Notes: generated from the sequence alone by a model not told the origin. Numbered from the stretch's first letter, positions 35,813-45,339 are shown. The stretch: 64,000 nucleotides of DNA from DT-110 sp030148525 (GCA_965227445.1 OZ245751.1:1364001-1428000); one strand, 5' to 3'. Numbers and translations: made by a program.

Positions 35813-36301
35813 ATGCAGAACTACCCATCGGTCACCGAATTTATGGCCACCAAGCTGGTCACCTTTACCCCGGATACGGATATCCGGGATGCCATGCGCG
35901 TGCTCTTGAAAAAGAAAATTTCCGGTGCCCCCGTATTGAATGATAAACGGGAACTCATTGGTATGTTATCGGAAGTGGATTGCCTGAAGTTAATTGTCAA
36001 TGGACCGTATGATGAGGCACCTGCCAAAAAAGGGATGGTTGGCGATTTTATGACCACCAATCTGCATACCATAAGCAGCGACCGCACGATTCTGGATGCT
36101 GCCTACGAATTTGTACATTCCGGAATGAAGCGGCTCCCCATTTGTGACGATGGCAAATTGGTTGGGCAAATTAGCCGAGTCGATATTTTGCGAGCCATGG
36201 ATAAAATCGGTCCGAAGATCTGGCACGTACCTGCTTCCTGGAAAGGTCGTGAGCCGGTGACTCCGAACCACAAAAAGACGCGGCATACGGGGAATGCCTG
36301 A
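35813..36301 (+). CDS. Tandem CBS-domain protein
   Basis: 162 residues with two CBS motifs: about 5-60 (FMATKLVTFTPDTDIRDAM, KISGAPVLNDKRELIGML) and about 75-133 (FMTTNLHTISSDRTILDAAY, GMKRLPICDDGKLVGQIS). CBS pairs bind adenosyl ligands such as AMP, ATP or NAD and sense energy state. The basic tail (PNHKKTRHTGNA) has no domain. It stands alone, so the controlled partner is unknown. A strong terminator follows. Confidence 0.88.
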   Translation: MQNYPSVTEFMATKLVTFTPDTDIRDAMRVLLKKKISGAPVLNDKRELIGMLSEVDCLKLIVNGPYDEAPAKKGMVGDFMTTNLHTISSDRTILDAAYEFVHSGMKRLPICDDGKLVGQISRVDILRAMDKIGPKIWHVPASWKGREPVTPNHKKTRHTGNA

Positions 36302-36353
36302 GTTCCTATCACCGCCGCGTTGCACTGCTCTTTTAGAGCACTTCTTTTGAGAC

Positions 36354-36398
36354 CAAACAGAAAGGCCGCTACCGATCCCGGTAGCGGCTTTCTGTTTG
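36354..36398. terminator. Bidirectional intrinsic terminator
   Basis: CAAACAGAAAG-GCCGCTACCG pairs with CGGTAGCGGC-CTTTCTGTTTG-type arms (36354-36398). A-rich and T-rich flanks on either side allow termination in both directions. It sits between the convergent CBS gene and the VPS10-like gene. Confidence 0.88.
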
Positions 36399-36417
36399 TA
36401 TAGCTGTAAAAAGCTAA

Positions 36418-39400
36418 TTAATCATCTGATACTTGTGACAAACCTTTGGCTGCTAATTGACTGTTCAGGGCGGGAAGCTTGGTGGTCATGGCCTGATTGA
36501 GTTTCGCCAAATGGCCATCTAACTCCTCGCTTAATTCCTCGAATACCTTATAGGCGCCATTAGTTGGTTTGGCATCCCCTGTTTCCACACTTCGTCGCAG
36601 GGATGCGAAGCGATTGTTGAGTTTGATCGGGAAGTTCAGCGGATCTTGTCCCGAGCGGTTTTTTACCTGGTACAGGTCCTCTTCCACTTCTTTCATGGTG
36701 CCCAGCAGTTCATTGGCTGTTTGGTGAATGGCTTCATCGTCCGTTTTTTCGAGGCGCTCCTGAATCTCGGTGCGCATGTTTCGGATCTTGATCACCGTCT
36801 CGTTGGCCAAGCTGGTCTGATCGCGAATATCCATAGCCAGTTCAAATTGTTCCTGAAGATCCTCGGCTGTAATACCCTTTAAATTGGGATCCATGAGGAT
36901 CTCAAAGGATGCCTCTTTAGTGTAATCACCCGCCGTGAACCGTACCTTGTATTCACCTAGCGGGGCTTTGGGGCCCCGTCCGGGCCGTCCACTCCAAATG
37001 ATCATTCCGTCGAAGGTGGTAGCTCCCGGGTATCGCATATCCCAGGTGAAAGATTGGACACCCGAACCGGTGGTTGGCTTTCCGGAGCCTCCCCGTTGCC
37101 ACCATGGAATATTGGGGTCGGTGCGGTAAGACTCTTTCTTCCCGACGAATTTGTCGACGAGTTCTCCATCACCGTCAATGATTTCTACTATTACCGAATC
37201 GACGGGCTCCGACAGGTAGTACTGGAACACGGCATCGGTGAGGCCACGCATGGGGTTGACCGGCTGGAAGAGGTGAGCCTCGGCAGCCAGCAGGTCCGGC
37301 GTTACCTCGCGCAGCGGACCAATATCATCCAGAATCCAGAAGCCCCGGCCATGGGTACCCAATACCACATCCTGATCCTTAACGACCAGGTCACGAATGG
37401 GCGTATCGGGTAAGTTCAATTGCAGGGGTTGCCAGTGGTCACCGGCATCAAATGAAACGTAGGCCCCGTGCTCCGTGCCCAGGAACAATAGTCCGGGACG
37501 AACGGGATCGACGCGAACCGCTCGTGCAAAATGCCCGTCAGCAATACCGTCGATGATCTTGGTCCACGTCTTTCCGTAGTCACGGGTACGGTACACATAG
37601 GGCGCGCGATCATCGGTTTGGTAGCGATTAACGGCTACGTAGGCAGTTCCCGGGCTGTGTGGTGATTCATCGATGATGCTTACCCGGGAGAACTTGGGCA
37701 GGTCGGGCGGAGTGATATTTGTCCAGTTCTTTCCGCCGTCCCGGGTAATGTGGATCATGCCGTCGTCAGACCCGGCCCAGATGGTATTGATATCGTGGTA
37801 GGACGGAGCCAGGGCGAAAACAGTGGCGTAAATTTCGGGCCCGTTCATATCCATGGTGATGACACCTCCCGTTTTTCCAAGGGTACTGGGGTCGGCATAG
37901 GTCAGGTCGGGGCTGATCTTTTCCCAGCTCTGACCATCATCAGTTGTTTTCCAGACATGTTGGGAACAGGTGTACATAACGTTCGGATCCTGATGGGCAA
38001 ATACGATGGGAAAGGTCCACTGCCAGCGTTCGGGCAGGGCATCGGCCGGTTCTCCGGAAAAGAAGCGTGGATACACCTGAATGTCCCGGATTTGGCCATT
38101 ACTGCGGTCGTAGCGCGTCAGTAGAGCACCCTGACTACCCGCGTAGAAGATATCGGGATTGGTGGGGTGTTGCGTGATGTACCCGCTTTCGCCACCCCCG
38201 ACGGCGTAGTACCAGCCGTGGTTAGGGCCCCGGGCCTGCCGGTGGCCCCAACCGTCGCTGGGCACGGCCACCGTACTATTATCCTGTTGGGCGCCAGCCA
38301 CGTGATAGGGTACATCGCTGGTAGCCATTACATGGTACAGTTGGGTGGTAGGGTAATCCTGTTCGGTCCAGGTGTCACCACCATTAATGGAAACTGAACC
38401 ACCCCCATCGCTACCGCTGATCATGCGGTCAGGGTCGTTGGGGTCGATCCAAAGGTCGTGCTGGTCACCGTGGGGTGGTCGAAGGCGTTCGTCAAAGGTG
38501 ACACCTCCGTCGGTCGATTTGTAAAGTCCCGTATTAAGCGCGTATACGGTATTCTCATCCCAGGGGTCAGCCACCAGGCGCGAATAATAAAAGGCACGTT
38601 GACGAAGCTTTCTTTCGTCATTGGTGCGTTCCCAGGTCCAGCCACCATCATCCGAGCGGAAGACTCCGCCCTCATTAGCTTCTACGATGGCCCACACGCG
38701 GTCAGAGTTGACCGGAGAAACGGTAACTCCAATCTTGCCGATGGGGGCTTCCGGCAGGCCCGGGTTTTCGGTGAGGTCGATCCAGGTATCTCCGCCGTCA
38801 AGTGATTTGAAGAGCCGGCAATCGGGGCCGCCGCCCCACATTTTCCAGGCTTTTCGGTAAACCTGCCAGGTGGTAGCATAGACGATGTCGGGATTTTTCT
38901 TATCGATGATCAGGTCAGCCGCGCCCGCCTTTTCACTGACGAATAAAACCTTTTCCCAGGTGTTGCCGCCATCCGTCGAGCGGAAAACACCGCGCTCAGG
39001 ATTATCACCATAAGGGTGGCCTAAGGCGGCTACGTAAACGATATTGGGATCGGTAGGGTGAATGCGAATGCGCGAAATGGCCTGGGTTTCCTGGAGGCCC
39101 AGGTGGCGCCAGGTCTTTCCACCATCAGTTGATTTGTACACGCCATCGCCCTGGGTAATACTTCCCCGGAGTTGGGTTTCGCCCATACCGATGTACACAA
39201 TGTCAGGATTGGTTTCAGCAACGGCAACGGCACCCACGGAAGAGCTGGTAACTTGCCCGTCGGTAACGGGGAACCATTCCTGGCCGCCGTCGGTGGTTTT
39301 CCAAAGTCCACCTCCCGTAGCTCCGAAGTAGTATTCATTGGTCCGGCCCGGGCTGCCGGCGACACCAAGGCAGCGGCCTCCACGATTAGGGCCGATATTG

Positions 39401-39543
39401 CGCCAGGTCATATCGGCATAAAAATCCGGATCAATGACCGGTTTGTCCATGTTGGCGTTTCCGGGTTGGCTCGTGGCCGGCGTTAAACCAGCCAGGCAAA
39501 GCACCGCCAGAAACAGCATCATCCATTTGTTCATACGTTCCAT
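36418..39543 (-). CDS. Secreted VPS10/sortilin-like BNR-repeat protein
   Basis: 1041 residues with a signal peptide (MNKWMMLFLAVLCLAGLTPATS; ATG at 39534 is an alternative start). Residues about 45-700 form a sortilin-type ten-bladed propeller with repeated Asp-boxes: TTDGGQEWFPV, STDGGKTWRHL, STDGGNTWEKV, SLDGGDTWIDL and TRDGGKNWTNI. The C-terminal part (about 760-870) has a beta domain with FTWDMRYPGAT, then a helical region (about 900-1035). No T9SS sorting domain is seen. The family is annotated variously as glycosyl hydrolase or exo-alpha-sialidase-like, but enzymatic activity is not supported here; it may be a periplasmic or exported binding protein. Confidence 0.82.
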   Translation of the reverse strand: MERMNKWMMLFLAVLCLAGLTPATSQPGNANMDKPVIDPDFYADMTWRNIGPNRGGRCLGVAGSPGRTNEYYFGATGGGLWKTTDGGQEWFPVTDGQVTSSSVGAVAVAETNPDIVYIGMGETQLRGSITQGDGVYKSTDGGKTWRHLGLQETQAISRIRIHPTDPNIVYVAALGHPYGDNPERGVFRSTDGGNTWEKVLFVSEKAGAADLIIDKKNPDIVYATTWQVYRKAWKMWGGGPDCRLFKSLDGGDTWIDLTENPGLPEAPIGKIGVTVSPVNSDRVWAIVEANEGGVFRSDDGGWTWERTNDERKLRQRAFYYSRLVADPWDENTVYALNTGLYKSTDGGVTFDERLRPPHGDQHDLWIDPNDPDRMISGSDGGGSVSINGGDTWTEQDYPTTQLYHVMATSDVPYHVAGAQQDNSTVAVPSDGWGHRQARGPNHGWYYAVGGGESGYITQHPTNPDIFYAGSQGALLTRYDRSNGQIRDIQVYPRFFSGEPADALPERWQWTFPIVFAHQDPNVMYTCSQHVWKTTDDGQSWEKISPDLTYADPSTLGKTGGVITMDMNGPEIYATVFALAPSYHDINTIWAGSDDGMIHITRDGGKNWTNITPPDLPKFSRVSIIDESPHSPGTAYVAVNRYQTDDRAPYVYRTRDYGKTWTKIIDGIADGHFARAVRVDPVRPGLLFLGTEHGAYVSFDAGDHWQPLQLNLPDTPIRDLVVKDQDVVLGTHGRGFWILDDIGPLREVTPDLLAAEAHLFQPVNPMRGLTDAVFQYYLSEPVDSVIVEIIDGDGELVDKFVGKKESYRTDPNIPWWQRGGSGKPTTGSGVQSFTWDMRYPGATTFDGMIIWSGRPGRGPKAPLGEYKVRFTAGDYTKEASFEILMDPNLKGITAEDLQEQFELAMDIRDQTSLANETVIKIRNMRTEIQERLEKTDDEAIHQTANELLGTMKEVEEDLYQVKNRSGQDPLNFPIKLNNRFASLRRSVETGDAKPTNGAYKVFEELSEELDGHLAKLNQAMTTKLPALNSQLAAKGLSQVSDD

Positions 39544-39710
39544 TTTTAGTTCTATTTTCGATTAGTATCTGCTGACTTTTTGCGAAAGCACATAACTTTA
39601 AAGCTTGCAGCCTGCTCCAAAAAGTACAAAATACCACCTAATTATTGGAGAAATGACGACAGCCTGCGTACTTTTCATCGGATACAACATAAATCATAAA
39701 AAGCAACCGT

Positions 39711-40775
39711 ATGCGCCTGACCATGCTTTTGGGAATGTTCGCCCTCCTTTTGTGGGGCTGCCAACCCGCACCGACAACTGATATTGATGCATCATCTGAC
39801 CAACAGGGAATCACCGCCGAAACTTACCTGGATTACAGCGGGCGGGATGATATTCTGTCGGGAGGTGTGAAAATGATTCCCATCGAAACGTCCTCCGGGA
39901 CTTTTAATGTATGGACTAAGCGGGTGGGGAATAACCCCGCTATCAAAGTACTTCTGCTGCACGGTGGCCCCGGTGCCACCCATGAACTTTGGGAATGTGC
40001 CGACAGCTACTTCCCGCAGGAACAGGTGGAGTACTATTACTACGATCAACTGGGTTCGTACTACAGTGACCAGCCCGATGATCCCTCCCTGTGGAATACA
40101 GCCCGTTTTGTGGAAGAGGTAGAGCAGGTAAGGCAAGCCCTGGGCCTGAATCAGGATAATTTTTACCTGCTCGGGCAATCCTGGGGTGGTATCCTGGCTT
40201 TGGAATACGCCCTGAAATACCAGGAAAACCTCAAAGGATTGATCATTTCCAATATGATGGCCTCCATCCCCGCCTACATGGATTATGCCGATGAGGTACT
40301 GGGACCACAAATGCCGAAGGAGGTCTACGATGAGGTCATGACCCTGGAAGAAGCGGAAGACTACAGTAATCCAAGATATCTCGAGTTAGTGGTCGAACAC
40401 TACTACACCGAACACGTCATTCGCATGCCCGTCGAAGAGTGGCCCGACCCCATTAACCGGACCTTTGATCACCTGAATACTGATGTGTACATCCCCATGC
40501 AGGGACCCAGTGAGTTTGGTATCAAGGGTGATGCTCTGCTGAAAGACTGGGACCGAACTGCCGACCTGCCAAAAATATCGGTACCAACCCTGACCATTGG
40601 TGGTACCCACGATACCATGGACCCGGAGCACATGGAATGGATGGCGGGTGAAGTCCAAAATGGTCGGTATCTGCATTGTCCCAACGGCAGTCACTTTTCT
40701 CAGTTTGATGACCAGAAAACCTACTTCGAAGGGGTGATCAAATTTCTCAAAGACGTGGATAGAGGCTCCTTTTAG
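39711..40775 (+). CDS. Proline-iminopeptidase-like alpha/beta hydrolase (S33), lipoprotein
   Basis: 354 residues. The leader MRLTMLLGMFALLLWGC has a lipobox Cys17. The alpha/beta hydrolase fold has the oxyanion motif LLLHGGPGATHELW near 85, the nucleophile elbow GQSWGG (Ser near 155), the acid in GGTHDTMDP and the base His in NGSHFSQFDD near 335. This matches proline-specific aminopeptidases of family S33, which remove N-terminal proline. Envelope location suggests a role in peptide scavenging. It converges with the VanZ gene, overlapping by 4 bp at the 3' ends. Confidence 0.87.
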   Translation: MRLTMLLGMFALLLWGCQPAPTTDIDASSDQQGITAETYLDYSGRDDILSGGVKMIPIETSSGTFNVWTKRVGNNPAIKVLLLHGGPGATHELWECADSYFPQEQVEYYYYDQLGSYYSDQPDDPSLWNTARFVEEVEQVRQALGLNQDNFYLLGQSWGGILALEYALKYQENLKGLIISNMMASIPAYMDYADEVLGPQMPKEVYDEVMTLEEAEDYSNPRYLELVVEHYYTEHVIRMPVEEWPDPINRTFDHLNTDVYIPMQGPSEFGIKGDALLKDWDRTADLPKISVPTLTIGGTHDTMDPEHMEWMAGEVQNGRYLHCPNGSHFSQFDDQKTYFEGVIKFLKDVDRGSF

Positions 40776-41611
40776 TCCACTGATCTGGATATGGCCCGGT
40801 CCAGTCCCATAAATACTGTCAGCATGAGCAGGATAACCGCTGCGCCTGATCCCGGGCGCAACACATGAAAACGACGATGGGGCGGAAGGACTGTCCAGAA
40901 TTCCTTTTCGGCCTCCCGGATTAATTGCACGGGGGCGGGATTAGTTGGATCGGGGTAAATGTCAAGCCACTGGGTCAGCCAGCCAAGTGCTGCCAATAGA
41001 ATAATACTGCCGATGATAAGCCAACCGGTGTGCCATTGAGGCCGGCCAGGACTGTAGCGCCCTATCCAGGCGCCAATGAGCAAAACGCCTAATACCGTGC
41101 CCAGTAAATTGAATAAGACATCATTAAAATCAAAATAGTGCATATCGGGAGTCCAGACCCAGTACTGCATGCCCTCGTCGATTGCCCCGAGCAGGGTGCC
41201 CACGACCACTGTCAGCCAGTACGATCGTATCAAAGGAAATAACAGCACACCAAGGAGGGCATACTGGGCAAAATGGATCATCTCCGAATTGACCACTATT
41301 AACCAGGGTACGCAAGCGGCCGTCAGGGTAATGGCCAGTAAGAGGTATCCCAGCGCCAGGTATCTCTTACTGCGTACGTAAAAGGGGATGGTTGCTGCCA
41401 GGTATGTGCCCAGGAATAATACGCCGAATTGCAGGAAAACCAGATTGTAAGATGCAGGGTCGTTGATGTTGAAGGTGTTCGCCAAAAGAGACCCGATACG
41501 CTGGTGGTTCACTACCGTCCAGATGAAATAACTGCCCGCCAGCAGCAGCAAGAGCAGGTTCAAACCCGCCTGCCTGCGGGTGCGAACTCGTGTTTCGGAT
41601 AGGTCAGCCAT
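40772..41611 (-). CDS. VanZ-family membrane protein
   Basis: 279 residues with about seven TM segments. The VanZ-like core has SEMIHFAQYALLGVLLFPLI and GAIDEGMQYW, then YFDFNDVLFNLLGTVLGVLL, the conserved Glu/Gln and Asn-Asp residues of the family. An extra N-terminal TM pair and a C-terminal TM follow. VanZ relatives are linked to teicoplanin resistance in some Gram-positives, but in Bacteroidota the role is unknown. It is a single gene; no resistance genes are nearby. Confidence 0.82.
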   Translation of the reverse strand: MADLSETRVRTRRQAGLNLLLLLLAGSYFIWTVVNHQRIGSLLANTFNINDPASYNLVFLQFGVLFLGTYLAATIPFYVRSKRYLALGYLLLAITLTAACVPWLIVVNSEMIHFAQYALLGVLLFPLIRSYWLTVVVGTLLGAIDEGMQYWVWTPDMHYFDFNDVLFNLLGTVLGVLLIGAWIGRYSPGRPQWHTGWLIIGSIILLAALGWLTQWLDIYPDPTNPAPVQLIREAEKEFWTVLPPHRRFHVLRPGSGAAVILLMLTVFMGLDRAISRSVD

Positions 41612-41662
41612 AAGGTAAAACTAGGAAATTTTTGGAGGTGATAAGCCTGTAGGCGGTGCTCA

Positions 41663-41718
41663 ATCCACGCTCCACGCCCGACGCCCGAAGCTCCACGCTC
41701 CACGCTCCACGCTCCACG
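41663..41718. repeat. Heptanucleotide array CTCCACG
   Basis: Eight 7-bp units (ATCCACG, CTCCACG, CCCGACG, CCCGAAG and four CTCCACG), immediately upstream of the VanZ gene. The surrounding intergenic DNA holds nothing else recognisable. Confidence 0.85.
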
Positions 41719-41789
41719 CAATTAAGAGCAGAGAAACAGCGGCCATATATAACCAAAGCAGCCCAGCTCCGGCGAGTCCCTGCGGTCCC

Positions 41790-42140
41790 TCAAGTCCCTC
41801 CCGTCTCTCCCGGTGGCAACTCATCCTCATCCGAGTCTTGCTCCGGGTCGAACCGGGGTTGGTCAGATGCACGTGCTGAGAAGGTGCCCAGGAAAAGGGC
41901 AGAGGTGAAAAGGCTGGCAAAGTACAGCTTGGTAGCGGGGAAGGATTGCGGGAAATCTTCCGGCTTGTCTTTTGTGTAGTTGTAAAACCTATCCATGGCC
42001 CGCTTTTCGACCGACTGGAGGGTTACTTCACGTTCCAGATCGGGGTCATTCTCCATAGCCTCTTCAAAGGCGTGGGTGTCTTCGTCGGAGAGGTTGTCGG
42101 ATAAATAGTCGTCTATGTAAGCGTGCCAGGGACTGATCAT
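41790..42140 (-). CDS. Hypothetical protein with one membrane-like segment
   Basis: 116 residues. The N-terminal 60 are acidic and helical (HAYIDDYLSDNLSDEDTHAFEEAM), similar in style to the cytoplasmic part of anti-sigma factors (short helices binding a sigma factor), but no HxxxCxxC zinc motif is present. One weak hydrophobic stretch (KLYFASLFTSALFLGTFSA) and an acidic, Pro-rich tail (DPEQDSDEDELPP) follow. It lies 18 bp downstream-opposed to RmuC (same strand, after it would be upstream), so a shared promoter is unclear. No sigma factor gene is adjacent. Confidence 0.5.
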   Translation of the reverse strand: MISPWHAYIDDYLSDNLSDEDTHAFEEAMENDPDLEREVTLQSVEKRAMDRFYNYTKDKPEDFPQSFPATKLYFASLFTSALFLGTFSARASDQPRFDPEQDSDEDELPPGETGGT

Positions 42141-42158
42141 GTGGCGAAGATACAGCCC

Positions 42159-43508
42159 TTATTTTATCTTTCCATTCCCGGGGCGGTCATCCAGTAAATC
42201 GGGTGGTAGTGATTTGGATGTACGGGCTCCCAGTTCCCGGATTTTTTCGGCTCTGCCAATGAGGGTGTCGCCTTTTTTGGAGGATGTTTTCAGCTTGCGC
42301 ATAGCATCCTGATAGGCCGTTTGGCTTTGCTCTATTCGCTGGCCGACTTGCTGGAGGTCGGCGACAAAGGAGCAGAATTTGTCGTATAGGAGTCCGCTTT
42401 GACGAGCAATTTCAATAACTGACTTTTTCTGCTTTTCCTGTTTCCAGATAAAGGAGACAGTGCGCATGGTGGCGAGCAGGGTAGAGGTGCTGACCAGCAC
42501 GATATTTCGTTCGAGAGCTTCGGAAAAAAGTTGTTGGTCCTCCTGGATGGCCAGGGAAAAAGCCGGTTCAATTGGAATGAACAGCAGGAGGTAATCGGGG
42601 CTGTGTATCTGGTAAAGATCCTGGTAGTTCTTTCCGGCCAGGTCGCGTATGTGCCGGCGAATACTGTCCAGGTGCTGCCTTAAATGAGCTTTGCGTTCGG
42701 ATTCGCTATTGGCAGCGAAAGCGGCTTCGTAGGCTTTCAGGGAAACTTTGCTGTCGATGACCAGGTGTTTTTCACCGGGCAGATTGATGATGAAGTCAGG
42801 CCGTTTTAGCCTGCCGTGCCGATCGCGGAAACTGTTTTGCACCTGAAAGTGGATATCTTTCTGCAGGCCGGCTCTTTCCAGGAGTAATTCTAACTGGACC
42901 TCGCCCCAGTCGCCGGCCGATTTATTGTCGCCCTTCAGTGCGTTAGCCAGATTGTTGGCATCCTGACTGAGCTGTTGGTTCAGGTCGCGCAGTTGTTCGA
43001 TCTCTTTTTTCAGGGACACACGATCGCGGGTTTCCTCCAGAAAGCGCTTCTCAATGCCTTCCTCAAAATGCTTAATGCGCTCGCGCAAAGGATTTAGTAG
43101 GTGGCCGATCTGTTCCTGATTTTGATGGGCAAAACGACGGCTTTTTTCTTCCAGTAACCGATTGGCTAAATCCTCAAATTCCAGTCGCGACCTTTCCTGG
43201 AGCCCCTCCAGGTCTTTTTTTTGTTGCCGCAACTTGTCGTCCATATGAAGTATCGTCTGATCTTTTGCCGAAAGGCTCATCGCTAATTCCCTGATCTCCT
43301 GCTCCTTTTCCATCAGGTCGTCGCGCATGATGTCCGCCTGCTGCTGCAGGTCCTGAAAGATGGTTTTGGCAACGTAGGTCGAATCAACCTCTTTGCGGTC
43401 CAGGAAATTTGTACGCAACTGGTAGCGCGTAATGAGCCAACCGATTACGACCCCGAGCCCCAGACCAAGAGCCAAAAACAAGAAGGCGTATACCATCGGG
43501 TCACTCAT
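42159..43508 (-). CDS. rmuC: DNA recombination protein RmuC
   Basis: 449 residues from ATG 43508 (MSDPMVYAFLFLALGLGLGVVIGWLI), which supplies the usual N-terminal TM anchor; the upstream open frame has no coding character. A long coiled coil (about 45-190) precedes the RmuC nuclease-like domain: NALKGDNKSAGDWGEVQLE, RLKRPDFIINLPGEKHLVIDSK (Asp and Lys of the PD-(D/E)XK-like core), HIRDLAGKNY and LLFIPIEPAFSLA. RmuC limits inversions and rearrangements at short inverted repeats, which is notable in a palindrome-rich genome. Length is typical. Confidence 0.93.
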   Translation of the reverse strand: MSDPMVYAFLFLALGLGLGVVIGWLITRYQLRTNFLDRKEVDSTYVAKTIFQDLQQQADIMRDDLMEKEQEIRELAMSLSAKDQTILHMDDKLRQQKKDLEGLQERSRLEFEDLANRLLEEKSRRFAHQNQEQIGHLLNPLRERIKHFEEGIEKRFLEETRDRVSLKKEIEQLRDLNQQLSQDANNLANALKGDNKSAGDWGEVQLELLLERAGLQKDIHFQVQNSFRDRHGRLKRPDFIINLPGEKHLVIDSKVSLKAYEAAFAANSESERKAHLRQHLDSIRRHIRDLAGKNYQDLYQIHSPDYLLLFIPIEPAFSLAIQEDQQLFSEALERNIVLVSTSTLLATMRTVSFIWKQEKQKKSVIEIARQSGLLYDKFCSFVADLQQVGQRIEQSQTAYQDAMRKLKTSSKKGDTLIGRAEKIRELGARTSKSLPPDLLDDRPGNGKIK

Positions 43509-43684
43509 AAGGATCTGTTTGACAGAAGGTACAAATTGGTGTAAAAAGGCAATATATATAAAAATATATGTTTTTGCAGGGCTGTCGGAATGCAATTTGG
43601 GCAAAAAGATGGCCGGAGGTTTACCTGTTTTGAAACAATGTATGGCAAATCTCCGGCCGGTTTGTACGGAATAGGAGGGGGAAT

Positions 43685-43924
43685 CTAGGTAAAGAGCCTT
43701 GAGATGGCGATCACAACGATGGCGCCAACGGTAGCGGTGATCAGCGAACCGATAAGCCCCGCTCCGGTGTAAATGCCCAACAGGTCGAACAGCCAACCGC
43801 CAACCAGGGCGCCAACGATGCCGAGTACTATGTTAACGATAATTCCGAATCCTTTCCCTTTCATAATGAGTCCCGCCAGCCAGCCGGCAGCAGCACCCAA
43901 CAGGATGAAGTACAATAGATGCAT
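43685..43924 (-). CDS. GlsB/YeaQ/YmgE-family stress membrane protein
   Basis: 79 residues, very hydrophobic with three TM segments: LLYFILLGAAAGWLAGLIMKG, GIIVNIVLGIVGALVGGWLF and GLIGSLITATVGAIVVIAI. The glycine-zipper pattern is typical of the transglycosylase-associated/YeaQ family, which is small and induced by stress. The gene lies between rmuC and proC on the same strand, but both gaps are large enough for its own promoter. Confidence 0.88.
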   Translation of the reverse strand: MHLLYFILLGAAAGWLAGLIMKGKGFGIIVNIVLGIVGALVGGWLFDLLGIYTGAGLIGSLITATVGAIVVIAISRLFT

Positions 43925-43974
43925 GGTTTGTATGCTTTAATTGGTTTAGAATTTCTGTAATTCGTTATTCACTA

Positions 43975-44778
43975 TTAGTCCCGGCCCAATTCTTCGGCCC
44001 GGTGCAGGGCAGCGAAAGCACCGGCGATAATATCTTCGTGCACGGCTCTCTTCCGGAAGCTGGCCATGGCAGCTTCCGTGGTACCTCCCCGCGAGGCTAC
44101 TCGTCGTATCCATTCCTCGCAGGAATAATTTGTTGCCTGAAAGAGCTCGATGGCCCCGGCAAAAGTTTGGACGACGAGCAATTCTGCTTCGGACTGCGAA
44201 AACCCCATTCGCTGGGCAGCGCCCATCACAGCATCCATAAAATGCCAAACGTAGGCGGGACCGCTACCCGAAATAGCTGTGCTGGCATCGATCATGTGCT
44301 CGTCTTCCACGTAAAGTGTTTTACCGGTAGTACTCAACAGGTTTTGAACCATGACCAGTTCAATACGAGTCACCTCGGAAGAAGAGGTGAAAGTAGTCAT
44401 GCCACGTCCTAATTGTGCTGGTAAATTTGGCATGGCTCGAATGATTTTCTGTACGCCCAGGCCCTCCTGGATCTTGGTCATTTTTACCCCCGCCATAATC
44501 GACAGAAAGAGTTGTTGGGGTTCGATAAGTGGCTGTAATTGTTGAAACAATGCCGGGCTGTCCTGGGGTTTGACCGCCACAATCACGAGATCGGCCAAAT
44601 GCAGGCACTGTTCAGCCTGACCGTATACCGTGCCGATTCCCTGTTCTTGTAATACGGCCGCCTTCTCGGGCGACTTCTCCAGTATCATCATTTGCTCGGT
44701 GCTGGTAATGTGTGAGCGGAGGAAGGAGCGGGCATAGGTGAGCCCCATGTTGCCGCCACCAATGATCAGTATCTGCAT
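43975..44778 (-). CDS. proC: Pyrroline-5-carboxylate reductase
   Basis: 267 residues. Catalyses the last step of proline synthesis, reducing pyrroline-5-carboxylate with NAD(P)H in the cytoplasm. The Rossmann loop is IIGGGNMG (6-12). Other family segments are VIVAVKPQD near 68, the substrate/dimer region (MPNLPAQLGRGMT near 116), and DASTAISGSGPAYVWHFMDA near 165. The C-terminal helical dimer domain has VASRGGTTEAAM near 230. All features and the length are typical. Monocistronic or followed by the YeaQ-like gene. Confidence 0.95.
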   Translation of the reverse strand: MQILIIGGGNMGLTYARSFLRSHITSTEQMMILEKSPEKAAVLQEQGIGTVYGQAEQCLHLADLVIVAVKPQDSPALFQQLQPLIEPQQLFLSIMAGVKMTKIQEGLGVQKIIRAMPNLPAQLGRGMTTFTSSSEVTRIELVMVQNLLSTTGKTLYVEDEHMIDASTAISGSGPAYVWHFMDAVMGAAQRMGFSQSEAELLVVQTFAGAIELFQATNYSCEEWIRRVASRGGTTEAAMASFRKRAVHEDIIAGAFAALHRAEELGRD

Positions 44779-44847
44779 GGAAATGAGCGATTTTGGTCAA
44801 TTATGGTACCCAAAATAAACCTTTTGTACATTAATTCAGTTAAATTG

Positions 44848-44878
44848 TTGTAACATTAAATGTATATACATATATTTG
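44848..44878 (+). promoter_or_regulatory. marR promoter with candidate autoregulatory palindrome
   Basis: TTG (44848-44850), 20 bp and TATATTTG (44871-44878) fit the Bacteroidota -33/-7 pattern. The palindrome TGTATATACA (44861-44870) abuts the -7 box. The same 10-mer recurs at 45366-45375 upstream of the yceI-like gene. The predicted transcript would start almost at the ATG, so it would be leaderless. Confidence 0.45.
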
Positions 44879-44880
44879 TC

Positions 44881-45339
44881 ATGATGAAGATTGAAAAAGA
44901 AATAAACCAGCGGTCCTTTCGCAATCCGTTCCAGAAAGCTGCCATTAATGTGATCTTCACGGCGGCCTGGATCAATCAACGCCATGCGCAGGCATTGAAA
45001 CCGTTTGGTATATCTATTCAACAATTCAATATACTTCGCATACTGCGCGGAATGCGTCCTGAACCCGCCACCGTAAAATTGTTGACCGAACGGATGATCG
45101 ACAAAATGTCGAATGCCTCCCGTTTGGTCGAGAAACTCAAGGCAAAAGGCCTGGTGGAGCGCAAGTCTTGCCCGGAGGACCGCCGCCGGGTCAATATCTA
45201 TATTACGGATAAAGGCTTGGATTTACTAAGCGAAGCATCGAAAACCATCGAACGCGATGAACAGGCCTACATGAATTCCTTGACGGAGGAGCAGGCTTCC
45301 CTGCTGTCTGATCTGCTGGACATGTTGCGCGAATGTTAA
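44881..45339 (+). CDS. MarR-family transcriptional regulator
   Basis: 152 residues from ATG 44881; a second ATG at 44884 and one upstream at 44860 are also in frame. Winged helix: FGISIQQFNILRILRG, then the recognition helix KLLTERMIDKMSNASRLVEKL and the wing KGLVERKSCPEDRRRVNIYI with its usual Asp-Arg-Arg. The ends are dimerisation helices. MarR proteins repress nearby genes as dimers and respond to small ligands or oxidation; one cysteine (SCPEDRR) lies in the wing. The yceI-like gene follows 144 bp downstream and shares a palindrome, so it is the likely target. Confidence 0.88.
   Translation: MMKIEKEINQRSFRNPFQKAAINVIFTAAWINQRHAQALKPFGISIQQFNILRILRGMRPEPATVKLLTERMIDKMSNASRLVEKLKAKGLVERKSCPEDRRRVNIYITDKGLDLLSEASKTIERDEQAYMNSLTEEQASLLSDLLDMLREC

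Noticed and set aside
36418..39543. Sialidase with proven activity
   Set aside because: BNR repeats alone do not show catalysis; the Arg triad and other sialidase residues could not be assigned.
41790..42140. Zinc-binding anti-sigma factor
   Set aside because: The size and acidic helical start fit, but there is no HxxxCxxC motif and no sigma gene beside it.
43509..43796. N-terminal extension of RmuC
   Set aside because: The sequence is Arg/His-rich, without coding character, and overlaps the neighbouring membrane-protein gene; ATG 43508 gives the normal TM anchor.
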